7,026 nucleotides of DNA from DASUUR01 sp036373975 (GTDB lineage Bacteria; Patescibacteriota; Saccharimonadia; Saccharimonadales; Saccharimonadaceae): the NCBI GenBank assembly GCA_036373975.1, contig DASUUR010000058.1, positions 1 to 7,026 of the forward strand. Reading direction: 5' to 3'. Position numbers and translations under genes: made by a program. Below are positions 1 through 5,908 of this stretch, piece by piece. The notes under the pieces are model-generated. The model saw only the letters and a program-made list of their open reading frames with translations. It made no database searches and was not told where the DNA came from. Within the stretch, counting starts at the first letter, position 1; each line of letters starts with the position of its first letter.

Positions 1-165
1 GTTCTAGAGGCGATGCGCGACGTCGCGTTGCCGGTGTCTCGTGCGCAGCTGCTGGCCGCGCTCCAGGATGATCCGCGAATATTGCAGGTGCTGGAGGGTG
101 TTCCACGGGCAGGAATCTCGGAACTGATCAGAGAGTCGCTCAGACGACTCAAAAATCCGGAGTAA
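1..165 (+). CDS. 3' end of an unrecognised GC-rich gene (5' truncated by window)
   Basis: Frame 1 is open from the first base to a TAA at 163-165 and gives 54 residues. The fragment is rich in Leu, Arg, Ala and Glu and looks alpha-helical, for example SRAQLLAALQDD and ISELIRESLRRL, with a basic C-terminal end. I see no membrane segment, cysteine motif or recognisable catalytic motif and cannot name a family. The codons are strongly GC-rich (GCG, CTG, GTG, CGC), unlike the secreted-protein gene downstream but like the other GC-rich single genes in the window. A hairpin follows the stop at 199-232. That this is coding is likely from the open frame and codon use. The function is unknown. Confidence 0.6.
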   Translation, partial: VLEAMRDVALPVSRAQLLAALQDDPRILQVLEGVPRAGISELIRESLRRLKNPE

Positions 166-198
166 AACCAGTAAGACCTTTAACCTCTACGCCTGGCG

Positions 199-232
199 TA
201 AGCCGAGGGCGCTACAAAGCACCCTCGGCTTA
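199..232 (+). terminator. Hairpin terminator after the first gene
   Basis: TAAGCCGAGGG (199-209) and CCCTCGGCTTA (222-232) are perfect 11-bp inverted copies. Inside them GCT/AGC can add three pairs around an ACAA loop. The downstream tract AAATTATTCTTT is only moderately T-rich, so termination is probable but the signal is not textbook. The hairpin lies between the GC-rich gene ending at 165 and the promoter at 291. Confidence 0.6.
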
Positions 233-290
233 AAGCTTAAATTATTCTTTAACCAGTCTACTTTGCTAAAGGAGGGGACTTGTTTAAACG

Positions 291-318
291 TTGACTTTTG
301 TACCTCAAAATTTAGAAT
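291..318 (+). promoter_or_regulatory. Promoter of the secreted protein/sortase operon
   Basis: TTGACT (291-296) and TAGAAT (313-318) each match the sigma70 consensus at five of six positions and are separated by 16 bp. The predicted transcript starts near 325, leaving about 25 bases of leader with a GGAG ribosome-binding site at 341-344. This start site lies downstream of the alternative TTG (263) and ATG (317) starts, so it supports ATG 350 as the true start of the next gene. Confidence 0.75.
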
Positions 319-349
319 GAAAATTGTAACAAACAAAAAAGGAGTAAGA

Positions 350-964
350 ATGCGGCATACACACCTCTTTCGTAACTGGCCAACTAAACGGTTCACGCCA
401 CACAGAAAGAGCAAGGTGTCTATACTGTACGTACTGACCCTTTTAGGTTTTCTGTTTGCGCAGCCAGGCCAAGTATTTGCCCACCAAAGCCCTACTGGCT
501 GCAATAGTAACCGGTTTAATATCTCAATTGTGAAGGACAAAACAGAGGTCAAGCAAGGAGATACCCTTACATATACTGTCACGGCCTCTAACGTTAATTC
601 GGGCGCTAACTTAACTTGTGATATAACTGCAGCCTCAATCTTGGTACAGTTGCCCGCCACCGACGGATCGCCTACTGGAACAGTCGTTACCTTAACTCCT
701 AGCCAAGACTTCCCTGCCGGCAGCAGCTTAGCCATCATTGGCACTGCGCAATATGTTGTTAACGTCAGCCCAGGTGTTGAAGACATCGTTGCCGAGGCTA
801 GGGCTGAAGGCGTACTGCACGATGCACCAGTGGAGCACTCGGCGATTATTATTAAGACACTCGGAACGGCAGTAATTTGGCCGACGCCAAACGAGCCTCA
901 GCAACCAACCCCTAATTCACCTGCTAACAATACGCCCAGGCTACCAAATACCGGATCATTATAA
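350..964 (+). CDS. Secreted beta-sandwich-like surface protein ending in LPNTG
   Basis: The protein has 204 residues. ATG 350 is chosen because AAAGGAG precedes it by five bases and the promoter at 291-318 excludes the longer in-frame starts. The N-terminus is a long signal peptide: basic residues 12-22, a hydrophobic core at about 23-37, and a likely cleavage site after VFA at 44. Residues 52-170 look like a DUF11-type (conserved-repeat) surface domain, with VKQGDTLTYTVTASN at 67-81 and a cysteine pair (C51, C90) that could form a disulfide. A Pro/Asn/Thr-rich linker at 177-197 follows, then a sortase-type LPNTG motif at 198-202. The protein stops two residues later, without the usual hydrophobic helix and basic tail. 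A sortase gene starts within ten bases. I infer an exported surface or extracellular protein processed by that sortase. The absent tail leaves its anchoring unclear. Confidence 0.85.
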   Translation: MRHTHLFRNWPTKRFTPHRKSKVSILYVLTLLGFLFAQPGQVFAHQSPTGCNSNRFNISIVKDKTEVKQGDTLTYTVTASNVNSGANLTCDITAASILVQLPATDGSPTGTVVTLTPSQDFPAGSSLAIIGTAQYVVNVSPGVEDIVAEARAEGVLHDAPVEHSAIIIKTLGTAVIWPTPNEPQQPTPNSPANNTPRLPNTGSL

Positions 965-972
965 AAATTGTG

Positions 973-1608
973 ATGCAAACGATAACTCGTAAGGGCATCG
1001 TTATCGTCGGCGTTATTGGGTTGGTTGGCGTAGGGCTGGGCGCTAACTACACTTTGAATCCGTTTGCCGTGCGTAGCTCAGATCATCATGAATCAAAAAA
1101 TCAATCACTGCCTAGGGCCGTTCCGACTCCTAAGCTGCTCCCGCTTATGTCCTTGCAGCCCGACGTGCCGTTGGAAGTCACGATTCCTAAGCTTAAAGTA
1201 AAGGCGCGGGTGCAGAAAGTTAGCGTTATAGCCGGGGAGATGGACGCTCCCAAAAACGCTACTGATATCGGCTGGCTGCGCACCGGATATCTACCGGGCG
1301 CTTTTGGTAATGCTGTCTTCGCAGGGCATGTTACTTATCAGCGAAAATCAGCGGTTTTTAACAGGCTAAACCAGCTATCAGCAGGTGACGCAATTCGTGT
1401 TCATACCGCAAAAAGTACACAATATTACAAGGTTGTAAGTAAAAAGGTGTATGATGCTGAAGCTCGCTCTCGGGAGATTTTTGGGCCGAGCAAAACGGCA
1501 AATATACAACTTATTACCTGTGGAGGAGATTGGGATGCAAGAAGGCAACAGTTTACTCACCGGCTGGTTGTAAAAGCAACTTATCAAAAAGAAGCTATCA
1601 AGGACTAA
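973..1608 (+). CDS. Membrane-anchored sortase, class E/F-like
   Basis: This is a cysteine transpeptidase that cleaves LPxTG-type motifs and joins the protein to a cell-surface acceptor. It has 211 residues from ATG 973; GTG 970 would add one. A basic start (TRKG) and a single hydrophobic segment at about 8-25 form an uncleaved signal anchor, leaving the catalytic domain outside. The domain begins at about residue 66 with LEVTIPKLKVKARV. The triad is visible: His119 in VFAGHVT, Cys183 in LITCGG and Arg197 in FTHRLVV. The ITCGGDWD...R spacing resembles class F/E enzymes of Actinobacteria and CPR bacteria. No ribosome-binding site is visible, and the start lies 8 bases (5 for GTG) after the stop of the LPNTG protein, so translation is probably coupled. 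The upstream protein is its obvious candidate substrate. Confidence 0.92.
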   Translation: MQTITRKGIVIVGVIGLVGVGLGANYTLNPFAVRSSDHHESKNQSLPRAVPTPKLLPLMSLQPDVPLEVTIPKLKVKARVQKVSVIAGEMDAPKNATDIGWLRTGYLPGAFGNAVFAGHVTYQRKSAVFNRLNQLSAGDAIRVHTAKSTQYYKVVSKKVYDAEARSREIFGPSKTANIQLITCGGDWDARRQQFTHRLVVKATYQKEAIKD

Positions 1609-1614
1609 ATAAAA

Positions 1615-1638
1615 GGGCCGGCACCGAAGTGCCGGCTC
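1615..1638 (-). terminator. UUCG-loop terminator between convergent genes
   Basis: Read on the minus strand this is a GC-rich stem (GCCGGCAC/GTGCCGGC, about 10 bp including one wobble) closed by a C(UUCG)G tetraloop and followed by CCTTTTATTT. That is a classical intrinsic terminator for the minus-strand gene ending at 1644. On the plus strand the same stem follows the sortase stop by 6 bases but lacks a T-tract, so it would be weaker in that direction. Confidence 0.85.
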
Positions 1639-1643
1639 CCTCG

Positions 1644-2009
1644 TCACGCCACCGCTGTCAATCCGTTTGGTGGCTTGAAGGTGATGCTGCGCGGAGGCTG
1701 GTAATCCACAAAGCCTCCCTCGATGAGCTGCAGGCAGGCTTGGGCATAGCCTTTGCCGATGTGCTCTTCTTTCAGGTTGATTCTGAAGGTGGTGAGGTTG
1801 AGCCAGCGTCCTGCCTCGCGCGCCTGCCACAACGCTTCGATGAGAGGCACCAAGTAGTGGGCCGCTCGATCGGTCGCGGGGCCAGTCTGCATGAGAACAG
1901 CCTGACTCTGCGCCAACAGAAGCTTCAGCTCAGCATCCCCATCGCAACTGGCCTTGAGCCAGAGTTCAGGGTCGCTGTAGGTGGTCGGCGTATTGTAGGG
2001 TAGTGACAT
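1644..2009 (-). CDS. Unrecognised 121-residue protein
   Basis: The frame gives 121 residues. GGAG lies seven bases before the ATG, an extended -10 element sits about 45 bases upstream, and a strong terminator follows directly, so this is very likely a real gene. The N-terminal half is helical (PELWLKASCDGDAELKLLLA and AAHYLVPLIEALWQAREAG). The C-terminal part (about 74-115) contains INLKEEHIGKGYAQACLQLI followed by GGFVDYQPPRSITFKPP, which could be a recognition helix plus a beta-wing as in small winged-helix proteins. That reading is only a guess from pattern. There is one cysteine cluster too small to bind metal and no signal peptide or membrane helix, so it is probably cytoplasmic. Codon use is GC-rich compared with the sortase and DUF5684 genes on either side, suggesting separate acquisition. 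I do not recognise the family. Confidence 0.75.
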   Translation of the reverse strand: MSLPYNTPTTYSDPELWLKASCDGDAELKLLLAQSQAVLMQTGPATDRAAHYLVPLIEALWQAREAGRWLNLTTFRINLKEEHIGKGYAQACLQLIEGGFVDYQPPRSITFKPPNGLTAVA

Positions 2010-2053
2010 GGGACCATCTCCATTGACGAGTGAAACGGTCAGTTTCTATACTT

Positions 2054-2062
2054 TTTATAGCA
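2054..2062 (-). promoter_or_regulatory. Extended -10 promoter of the 121-residue gene
   Basis: On the minus strand TGCTATAAA (2062 to 2054) matches an extended -10 element (TGnTATAAT) with one mismatch. It ends about 45 bases before the ATG at 2009. No good -35 is visible (TTTCAT at 2082-2077 is weak), which is acceptable for an extended -10 promoter. The element overlaps a small CTATA/TATAG dyad at 2046-2060. Confidence 0.5.
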
Positions 2063-2080
2063 TAGATTGCACTTGCATGA

Positions 2081-2122
2081 AAGCATAAAAATAGCCCGTA
2101 GTATCGGGCTATTTTTATGCTT
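2081..2122 (-). terminator. Perfect 18-bp inverted-repeat bidirectional terminator
   Basis: AAGCATAAAAATAGCCCG (2081-2098) is repeated as its exact reverse complement at 2105-2122 around the loop TAGTAT. The inner GC-rich stem ATAGCCCG/CGGGCTAT is flanked by an A-tract and a T-tract on each strand, so it can end transcription in both directions. It lies eight bases past the stop of the minus-strand DUF5684 gene and shields the promoter of the next minus-strand gene from read-through. Confidence 0.85.
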
Positions 2123-2130
2123 AGCGTAGA

Positions 2131-2694
2131 CTAACTAGCACTAGAGGTAGAATTGTTGTCGTTTGGCTTTTCGACAGAAGCATCTACTTGGGCAGTTGGA
2201 GCAGTTGGTGCGGCCGGAGCTTGGGTAGCGGGAGTTGGCGTAGCTGGGGCAGCAGAGCCTTCAAGCGCAGCAGGACCTTGGTAAGTTGCGTCACCAAAGC
2301 CGAGCATTGGATATGCGACAAAGGGGAAGAAAATTAGCAGTACGGTCATGCCTACATCTTTTCCGAATGACTTTGAGAGGTCATGGCTGGTGATGATACC
2401 AAAAATAAGCAGAATTATTGCACCAATAAGTGGGATTGGCGCCAAAAGGAATACGAGCAGCAGCCAAGGTGAGCGACCAATAATACGCATAAAAATAACC
2501 ATGTTGTAAATCGGGACAATAGATTTCCAGCCTGGGTGGCCTGCCTTTTGGAAAATCTTCCACATTCCCGCAAGAGTTGCAATGGTAATTGCAAGACCAA
2601 TTAGGCTGACGATGGTAACTGCCACGGGTGAAATCACATATCCGCCGGTGGTCATTGAGGTAGTGTCGTAAGCTTGAGCTATTGTTTCAAACAT
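2131..2694 (-). CDS. DUF5684-type multi-pass membrane protein with Ala/Pro/Thr tail
   Basis: The protein has 187 residues. The start is supported by AAAGGA five bases before the ATG and by a consensus promoter. It has three hydrophobic segments, at about 20-44, 76-102 and 115-133. The family signature is a WKIF (45-48), AGHPGW (51-56) and IVPIYN (59-64) block after the first helix, then HDLSKSFGKDVG (104-115) and a closing GFGDATY (132-138). This pattern is what I know as DUF5684, a small membrane protein frequent in CPR and Gram-positive bacteria with no established biochemical role. Residues 140-187 form a low-complexity Ala/Pro/Thr/Ser tail (repeated APT/ATP units) that is probably disordered and could act as a linker or interaction arm. 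The gene is monocistronic: it has its own promoter and the 18-bp inverted-repeat terminator. The family call is from memory of the motif. Confidence 0.82.
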   Translation of the reverse strand: MFETIAQAYDTTSMTTGGYVISPVAVTIVSLIGLAITIATLAGMWKIFQKAGHPGWKSIVPIYNMVIFMRIIGRSPWLLLVFLLAPIPLIGAIILLIFGIITSHDLSKSFGKDVGMTVLLIFFPFVAYPMLGFGDATYQGPAALEGSAAPATPTPATQAPAAPTAPTAQVDASVEKPNDNNSTSSAS

Positions 2695-2720
2695 TCTATT
2701 CCTTTATTAGTGTTAAGGGA

Positions 2721-2749
2721 ATTATATCCTCTTTAAATGCGTGCGTAAA
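2721..2749 (-). promoter_or_regulatory. Promoter of the DUF5684-type gene
   Basis: On the minus strand TTTACG (2749-2744) and a perfect TATAAT (2726-2721) are separated by exactly 17 bp. Transcription would start near 2714, about 20 bases before the ATG, with the AAAGGA ribosome-binding site in between. The same -35 core (TTTAC) and 17-bp spacing recur at 6809-6837. Confidence 0.8.
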
Positions 2750-2761
2750 TAGGGCAGGTAT

Positions 2762-2815
2762 TTGCATAATACTTAATAATATTTTAATATATAAGATAGC
2801 TAGGTCGCTTCTAGC
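2762..2815 (+). promoter_or_regulatory. Probable promoter and 5' leader hairpin of the zinc-ribbon gene
   Basis: The stretch is AT-rich and can hold TTGCAT (2762-2767) with TAATAT (2785-2790) at 17 bp, or a TATAAG -10 at 2790-2795. Neither pair is strong. Just downstream, GCTAG (2799-2803) and CTAGC (2811-2815) form a 5-bp hairpin. It would lie at the very 5' end of the mRNA, six or so bases before the ribosome-binding site. Some promoter must lie here, since the neighbouring gene is divergent. Confidence 0.4.
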
Positions 2816-2831
2816 AACGAAGGGGAGCATG

Positions 2832-2984
2832 ATGGCAAGGCTACTGAAGGCAATTTTTCGCCCTGGACCTGTGAAATGCAAGAACCCTGCTTGTGTGCGG
2901 GGTCGAGTGCCGATTCCCGGTGCACGTGGTCAGCGGGATTACCGCTGTCAGACCTGCGGAGGACGTGCAGGCGGGGCACGCTGA
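2832..2984 (+). CDS. 50-residue zinc-ribbon-like basic microprotein
   Basis: ATG 2832 is preferred over the adjacent ATG 2829 because AAGGGGAG at 2820-2827 is four bases from the former and one from the latter. The product is small and very basic: an N-terminal amphipathic stretch MARLLKAIFRPGPVK, then a C-x4-C pair (CKNPAC, 16-21) and a C-x2-C pair (CQTCGG, 39-44), separated by an Arg/Gly/Pro-rich loop. Two cysteine pairs of this type usually bind one zinc ion, as in rubredoxin-like ribbons of nucleic-acid-binding proteins. The YRCQTCG motif resembles transposase and ribosomal zinc ribbons, but I cannot assign a family. Two strong terminators follow. Codon use is GC-rich, unlike the AT-rich DNA directly upstream. 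The well-placed ribosome-binding site and terminators make it a credible real gene. Binding of DNA or RNA is inferred only from charge and fold. Confidence 0.72.
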   Translation: MARLLKAIFRPGPVKCKNPACVRGRVPIPGARGQRDYRCQTCGGRAGGAR

Positions 2985-3010
2985 AACCCGAGAATGCAAT
3001 CGTGTGATCC

Positions 3011-3050
3011 GGCTCTGACGGCTTTCCAGCCGTCAGAGCCTATCTTTTTT
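3011..3050 (+). terminator. Strong intrinsic terminator of the zinc-ribbon gene
   Basis: GGCTCTGACGGCT (3011-3023) and AGCCGTCAGAGCC (3028-3040) form a perfect 13-bp stem with a TTCC loop, followed by TATCTTTTTT (3041-3050). This is a textbook rho-independent terminator for plus-strand transcription, 26 bases past the stop at 2984. Confidence 0.95.
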
Positions 3051-3063
3051 AGCCAATGATAGT

Positions 3064-3096
3064 AGGCCGCCCAAGAACACTCTCGGGCGGCCTTTT
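3064..3096 (+). terminator. Second tandem terminator, adjacent to the HD gene's 3' end
   Basis: GGCCGCCC (3065-3072) and GGGCGGCC (3085-3092) form an 8-bp all-GC stem, extended by the A3064-T3093 pair, with a 12-base loop and TTTT after it. The T-tract points in the plus direction, so it backs up the terminator at 3011. It lies only two bases beyond the stop of the minus-strand HD gene and probably also serves that gene, although TACTATC after the stem is a poor T-tract on that strand. Confidence 0.75.
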
Positions 3097-3098
3097 GT

Positions 3099-4019
3099 CT
3101 AGTATTTGCGCGCTTCCTCTTCTGCGTAGCGCATCAGGGCCAGATCCTGCCCGTCAAGGGCACGTTGCACGGCCTTGCGATGTGACGCAATGAGTGTACG
3201 CCACCCAAGATTCTCCATGATCTTGAGGCCAGAAGTTACGTTCAACCGCTCGCACACGGCGTGGATGTGCATGAAAAAGCCGATATTCCCCGTAAGTACT
3301 TCTCGGGCCGTAGACAGCCGACCTGTTGCCGGGCACTCCCCAATACTTACCGCCATACTTTGACTCACAAACTTTCTGATGTCACTGTCACAGATGACAT
3401 CCGCGGCCCGCATAATTGCGAACCAGAAGGACCGTGGAGCGGGAGAGGGGAAGTTTTGAGCAATGCCTCGTTCACGTGCGGCCTCGCCCCCATACGTTGA
3501 TGCGTACGCCATTCCCACCATGAACATTCGCCATGGAAGGGGCAGGTTGTGACGGACGCCAAACTCGTTCATAGCCAGTGCACTTACCCACTCTACGGAC
3601 ACCTTGGTGCCCAAATCGGGTCGCCACAAGGGTAGCTTGGCGTCAGCGCGGAGTGTGCTACCGCAGTGGTGGCAATCATGCAGGTAAAGCGCGATGCGCA
3701 CTACCTGCCGCACAGCCAGCGGGACCTTACTGTGGCTCAACCGCTCATAGGCGTCCAGGATCTCCATCCCCTTTTGCACGACCTGGCGGAAATGGTCGGG
3801 GTTGTGATAGGGGAGCTTGAAGGGGGCGACTGAGCTGTCTGCGTAGGATACCGCTGCGGCATACACCCTGCGGAATTCGCGCTCCTCCAGGGGCTCGAAA
3901 TCTGCAGCGGAAGCCACGTACTGCTGCAGTTCCTGCTCCATGCCTCCCGGGAGCTTGGGGTACCAAGACCGCATCTCCTCGAGATCGATGTACGGCGTCC
4001 ACAGGCCAAGTTTGGACAT
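3099..4019 (-). CDS. HD-superfamily (PDEase-like) metal-dependent phosphohydrolase
   Basis: ATG 4019 gives 306 residues. It lies four bases from a perfect AAGGAGG (4030-4024), whereas the adjacent ATG 4022 is only one base away and the longer in-frame start at 4121 has no such site. The metal-binding pattern of the HD superfamily is complete: YHNPDH (71-76), LYLHDCHHCG (111-120) with the HD pair at 114-115, and a distal Asp207 in MRAADVICDSD. The YHNxxH and HDxxH spacing recalls cyclic-nucleotide phosphodiesterase-type HD domains rather than dGTPases or GAF-linked HD-GYP proteins. The substrate may be a cyclic nucleotide or another phosphoester but cannot be read from sequence. No membrane helix or sensor domain is seen, so it is cytoplasmic. 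It is GC-rich compared with the divergent TrmB-like gene and seems monocistronic. Confidence 0.78.
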   Translation of the reverse strand: MSKLGLWTPYIDLEEMRSWYPKLPGGMEQELQQYVASAADFEPLEEREFRRVYAAAVSYADSSVAPFKLPYHNPDHFRQVVQKGMEILDAYERLSHSKVPLAVRQVVRIALYLHDCHHCGSTLRADAKLPLWRPDLGTKVSVEWVSALAMNEFGVRHNLPLPWRMFMVGMAYASTYGGEAARERGIAQNFPSPAPRSFWFAIMRAADVICDSDIRKFVSQSMAVSIGECPATGRLSTAREVLTGNIGFFMHIHAVCERLNVTSGLKIMENLGWRTLIASHRKAVQRALDGQDLALMRYAEEEARKY

Positions 4020-4045
4020 CATGCCTCCTTGCTGGTAGATGATCG

Positions 4046-4063
4046 TGATGCGCAAATACATCA
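4046..4063 (-). promoter_or_regulatory. Leader hairpin before the HD gene
   Basis: TGATG (4046-4050) and CATCA (4059-4063) form a 5-bp stem with an 8-base loop, 15 bases upstream of the AAGGAGG site of the minus-strand gene. A weak -10 (TATTAG, 4080-4075) lies behind it. It resembles the short hairpins in front of the ribosome-binding sites of the zinc-ribbon and mini-peptide genes. The stem is short and could be chance. Confidence 0.3.
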
Positions 4064-4105
4064 ACAGGACTAGCCTAATAACAGATGTGGAAAATAGATA
4101 TTTGT

Positions 4106-4160
4106 TGTGCAGATAGTGCACAGATTGCTATTAATGACAACATATTTTTTAATATGACAA
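4106..4160. promoter_or_regulatory. Dyad and direct repeats in the divergent HD/TrmB intergenic region
   Basis: The 195-base gap between the HD gene and the TrmB-like gene is AT-rich. It contains a dyad TGTGC-AGATAGT-GCACA (4106-4122) and two ATGACAA copies (4134-4140, 4154-4160), 20 bp apart, about two helical turns. The divergent promoters must lie here. TATATT (4167-4172) or TATTAT (4169-4174) could be the -10 for the TrmB-like gene, but no good -35 pairs with either. The repeats are candidate operators for the adjacent regulator, by position only. Confidence 0.35.
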
Positions 4161-4214
4161 GAAAATTATATTATCTATTGCATTTCACTTTCGCAGCTGT
4201 TAAAACTAGGAATA

Positions 4215-5030
4215 ATGTCAGCAGACTTAAAGGTTATTAGAGAGTATTTTGCAAAGCTTGGGCTAATACCGGAGATGGCGGATATTTATTTTGCGCTGCA
4301 TGCCTACGGGCCACAGAGCATCTCTGAGCTTTCGCGGCATTCTGGAGTTGAGCGCACGCGCATTTACCGTATTATTGAGCAGGTAAAACAAACGCATCTT
4401 GTTGAGGTAGAAACGCACTATAAGCGGAGTGTTTTTAAGGCCGCGCCAATATCGAATCTACAAATTCTTATAAGCAAAAAAGAACAAGAGGTTAACGATC
4501 TACAGGCACAGCTTGAAGAGCTTCATAACACCATGAATCCTCAGGCTCTACATTCGCCCTTGACACGGGTCCAGTTCTACCGGGGGGTCGACGGGCTTAA
4601 ACAGATGCTCTGGAATCAGACACGCCAACCAGAGGGGAGCGAGAACATTTCGATTTTGTACGAAAACATGCAGGGTCGTACTGAAGCAAAATTTTTTGAG
4701 CGCTGGGTGCGTAAGTGCAACGAGAAAAACATGAATTTTCGCGGTATCATTTGCGATAACTTTGTGGCATCGCAGCAAAAATGGTATGCAAAACATGTTA
4801 ATGAGCGGTTAGCAAGATGGGAGTCGCGGCATGTGGCCGATGATGTGTTTAAGGTCACTCATTCAACTGTTATCTATGGCGATATAACATCGTATTTTAA
4901 CTGGAAAGATGGCGAGATATTTGGTATTGAAATGTACAATCAAGAAATCGCAGATTCACAGCGGCAGTTTTTTGAGATGCTTTGGCAAAAAGCCGCGACC
5001 GTGGACGATCTAGTTGGTCGTACACAGTAA
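4215..5030 (+). CDS. TrmB-like winged-helix transcriptional regulator
   Basis: The protein has 271 residues. ATG 4215 has only a weak AGGA three bases upstream. Residues 12-75 form a winged helix-turn-helix of the TrmB type: LGLIPEMADIYFALHAYGPQ, then SISELSRHSGVERTRIYRII as the two DNA-contacting helices, and a beta-wing around 62-75. Residues 85-107 (KKEQEVNDLQAQLEELHN) form a short coiled coil, typical of the TrmB dimer linker. The C-terminal half begins with VQFYRGVDGLKQML at 119-132, as in the TrmB effector/PLD-like domain, and continues to the end. TrmB proteins are sugar-responsive regulators in archaea; CPR genomes carry many such paralogues of unknown ligand. The gene is followed 21 bases later by a histidine phosphatase on the same strand, so the two may be co-transcribed. 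The targets are unknown, and autoregulation or control of the divergent HD gene is only suggested by position. Confidence 0.85.
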   Translation: MSADLKVIREYFAKLGLIPEMADIYFALHAYGPQSISELSRHSGVERTRIYRIIEQVKQTHLVEVETHYKRSVFKAAPISNLQILISKKEQEVNDLQAQLEELHNTMNPQALHSPLTRVQFYRGVDGLKQMLWNQTRQPEGSENISILYENMQGRTEAKFFERWVRKCNEKNMNFRGIICDNFVASQQKWYAKHVNERLARWESRHVADDVFKVTHSTVIYGDITSYFNWKDGEIFGIEMYNQEIADSQRQFFEMLWQKAATVDDLVGRTQ

Positions 5031-5051
5031 TCTTGTTATCATACGTAGTAT

Positions 5052-5870
5052 ATGTCGATGCCGTATCATTTTGTGCTCGTTCGCCACGGCGAATCTGAAG
5101 CCAATAAAGTTCGCGAAGCCGCCAGTAAAGGCGATGCCAGCTACACAACAGATTTTATGGAGCGTGCAGATTCCCATCATCGATTAACGCCAAAAGGTGT
5201 TGAGCAGTCAGAGGTTGCAGGCAAATGGATCCAGAAACATATACTTGATGCTTTTGATTTGTCGACATTTGATCGATCCTACTGCTCGCCTTTTGTACGG
5301 GCCGCAGAGACCGCGGCACACCTGCAGCTGCCGCTCAAACAAGGGTGGCGTTTAGAGTATATGGTGCGCGAACGAGACTTTGGCGATATCGAAGGAATAA
5401 CCAAGGAGCAATTCGAGCAGATATATCCCCAAAGTGCGCAGAAGCGGATTATCGATCCGCTCTTCTGGAAGCCACCAGGCGGTGAATCCATTGCAGAATT
5501 AGCCGAGACCCGAGTGCGTGAGATGTACCATACCTTCCATCGTGAGGTAGCAGAAGGTTCAGTGATTGTTGTATCTCACGGCTTGTTCTTGCTTGCAAAT
5601 AAATTAGCTTTAGAGCAGCCCACTCCACTCGACTGGGGGCAGTGGGCTACCAGCGAAGCGCAGAAAATGCACAACTGTCAAATCCTGCACTACACCCGTA
5701 TTAACCCAAAAACTGGAGAGGTATCCCCGTATGTTCGGTGGGCTCGTAGTATCTGCCCATGGCAGGTAGCCGAAGACGAGGCTGGGGAGTGGTATGAATT
5801 CACCCGCAAGAAATATACAAACGATGAGCTACTCAGCTATGCCCAGAAGGTGTCACATCTTTTAGCTTAG
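5052..5870 (+). CDS. Histidine phosphatase (phosphoglycerate mutase superfamily)
   Basis: The protein has 272 residues. The catalytic signature LVRHGES sits at 9-15, with His12 as the phosphorylated nucleophile and Arg11 as phosphate ligand. The second phosphate-binding region is SPFVRAAETA (79-88, Arg83). The acid/base Glu is in VRERDFGDIEG (Glu107), and the second catalytic His is His176 in VVSHGLFL. All four core elements are therefore intact. The enzyme hydrolyses or transfers a phosphate from a small metabolite or nucleotide; the substrate is not determined. It is longer than minimal members (about 200 residues), with an inserted helix-rich part after the RHG motif (20-45) and a C-terminal extension (about 215-272). 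ATG 5052 has no ribosome-binding site, and TATCAT at 5037-5042 could give a nearly leaderless transcript. Otherwise it is read through from the TrmB-like gene. No terminator is seen behind it. Confidence 0.9.
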   Translation: MSMPYHFVLVRHGESEANKVREAASKGDASYTTDFMERADSHHRLTPKGVEQSEVAGKWIQKHILDAFDLSTFDRSYCSPFVRAAETAAHLQLPLKQGWRLEYMVRERDFGDIEGITKEQFEQIYPQSAQKRIIDPLFWKPPGGESIAELAETRVREMYHTFHREVAEGSVIVVSHGLFLLANKLALEQPTPLDWGQWATSEAQKMHNCQILHYTRINPKTGEVSPYVRWARSICPWQVAEDEAGEWYEFTRKKYTNDELLSYAQKVSHLLA

Positions 5871-5877
5871 GGCTAGT

Positions 5878-5905
5878 TTGCGGAATTAAATAAACATGAT
5901 ATGAT
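5878..5905 (+). promoter_or_regulatory. Promoter of the mini-peptide RNA unit
   Basis: TTGCGG (5878-5883) and TATGAT (5900-5905) are separated by 16 bp of AT-rich sequence. The -10 has five of six consensus bases and the -35 keeps the TTG core. Transcription would start near 5912, at the base of the hairpin at 5909-5943. The -35 begins eight bases past the stop of the phosphatase gene. Confidence 0.6.
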
Positions 5906-5908
5906 CGT

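Noticed and set aside
263..349. Longer N-terminus of the LPNTG protein from TTG 263 or ATG 317
   Set aside because: The promoter at 291-318 would place both starts before the transcription start; ATG 350 has a proper ribosome-binding site and yields a normal signal peptide.
1530..2003. 157-codon plus-strand frame across the sortase end and the orphan gene
   Set aside because: It overlaps the well-supported sortase and the minus-strand gene, spans a terminator, and reads as an antisense shadow.
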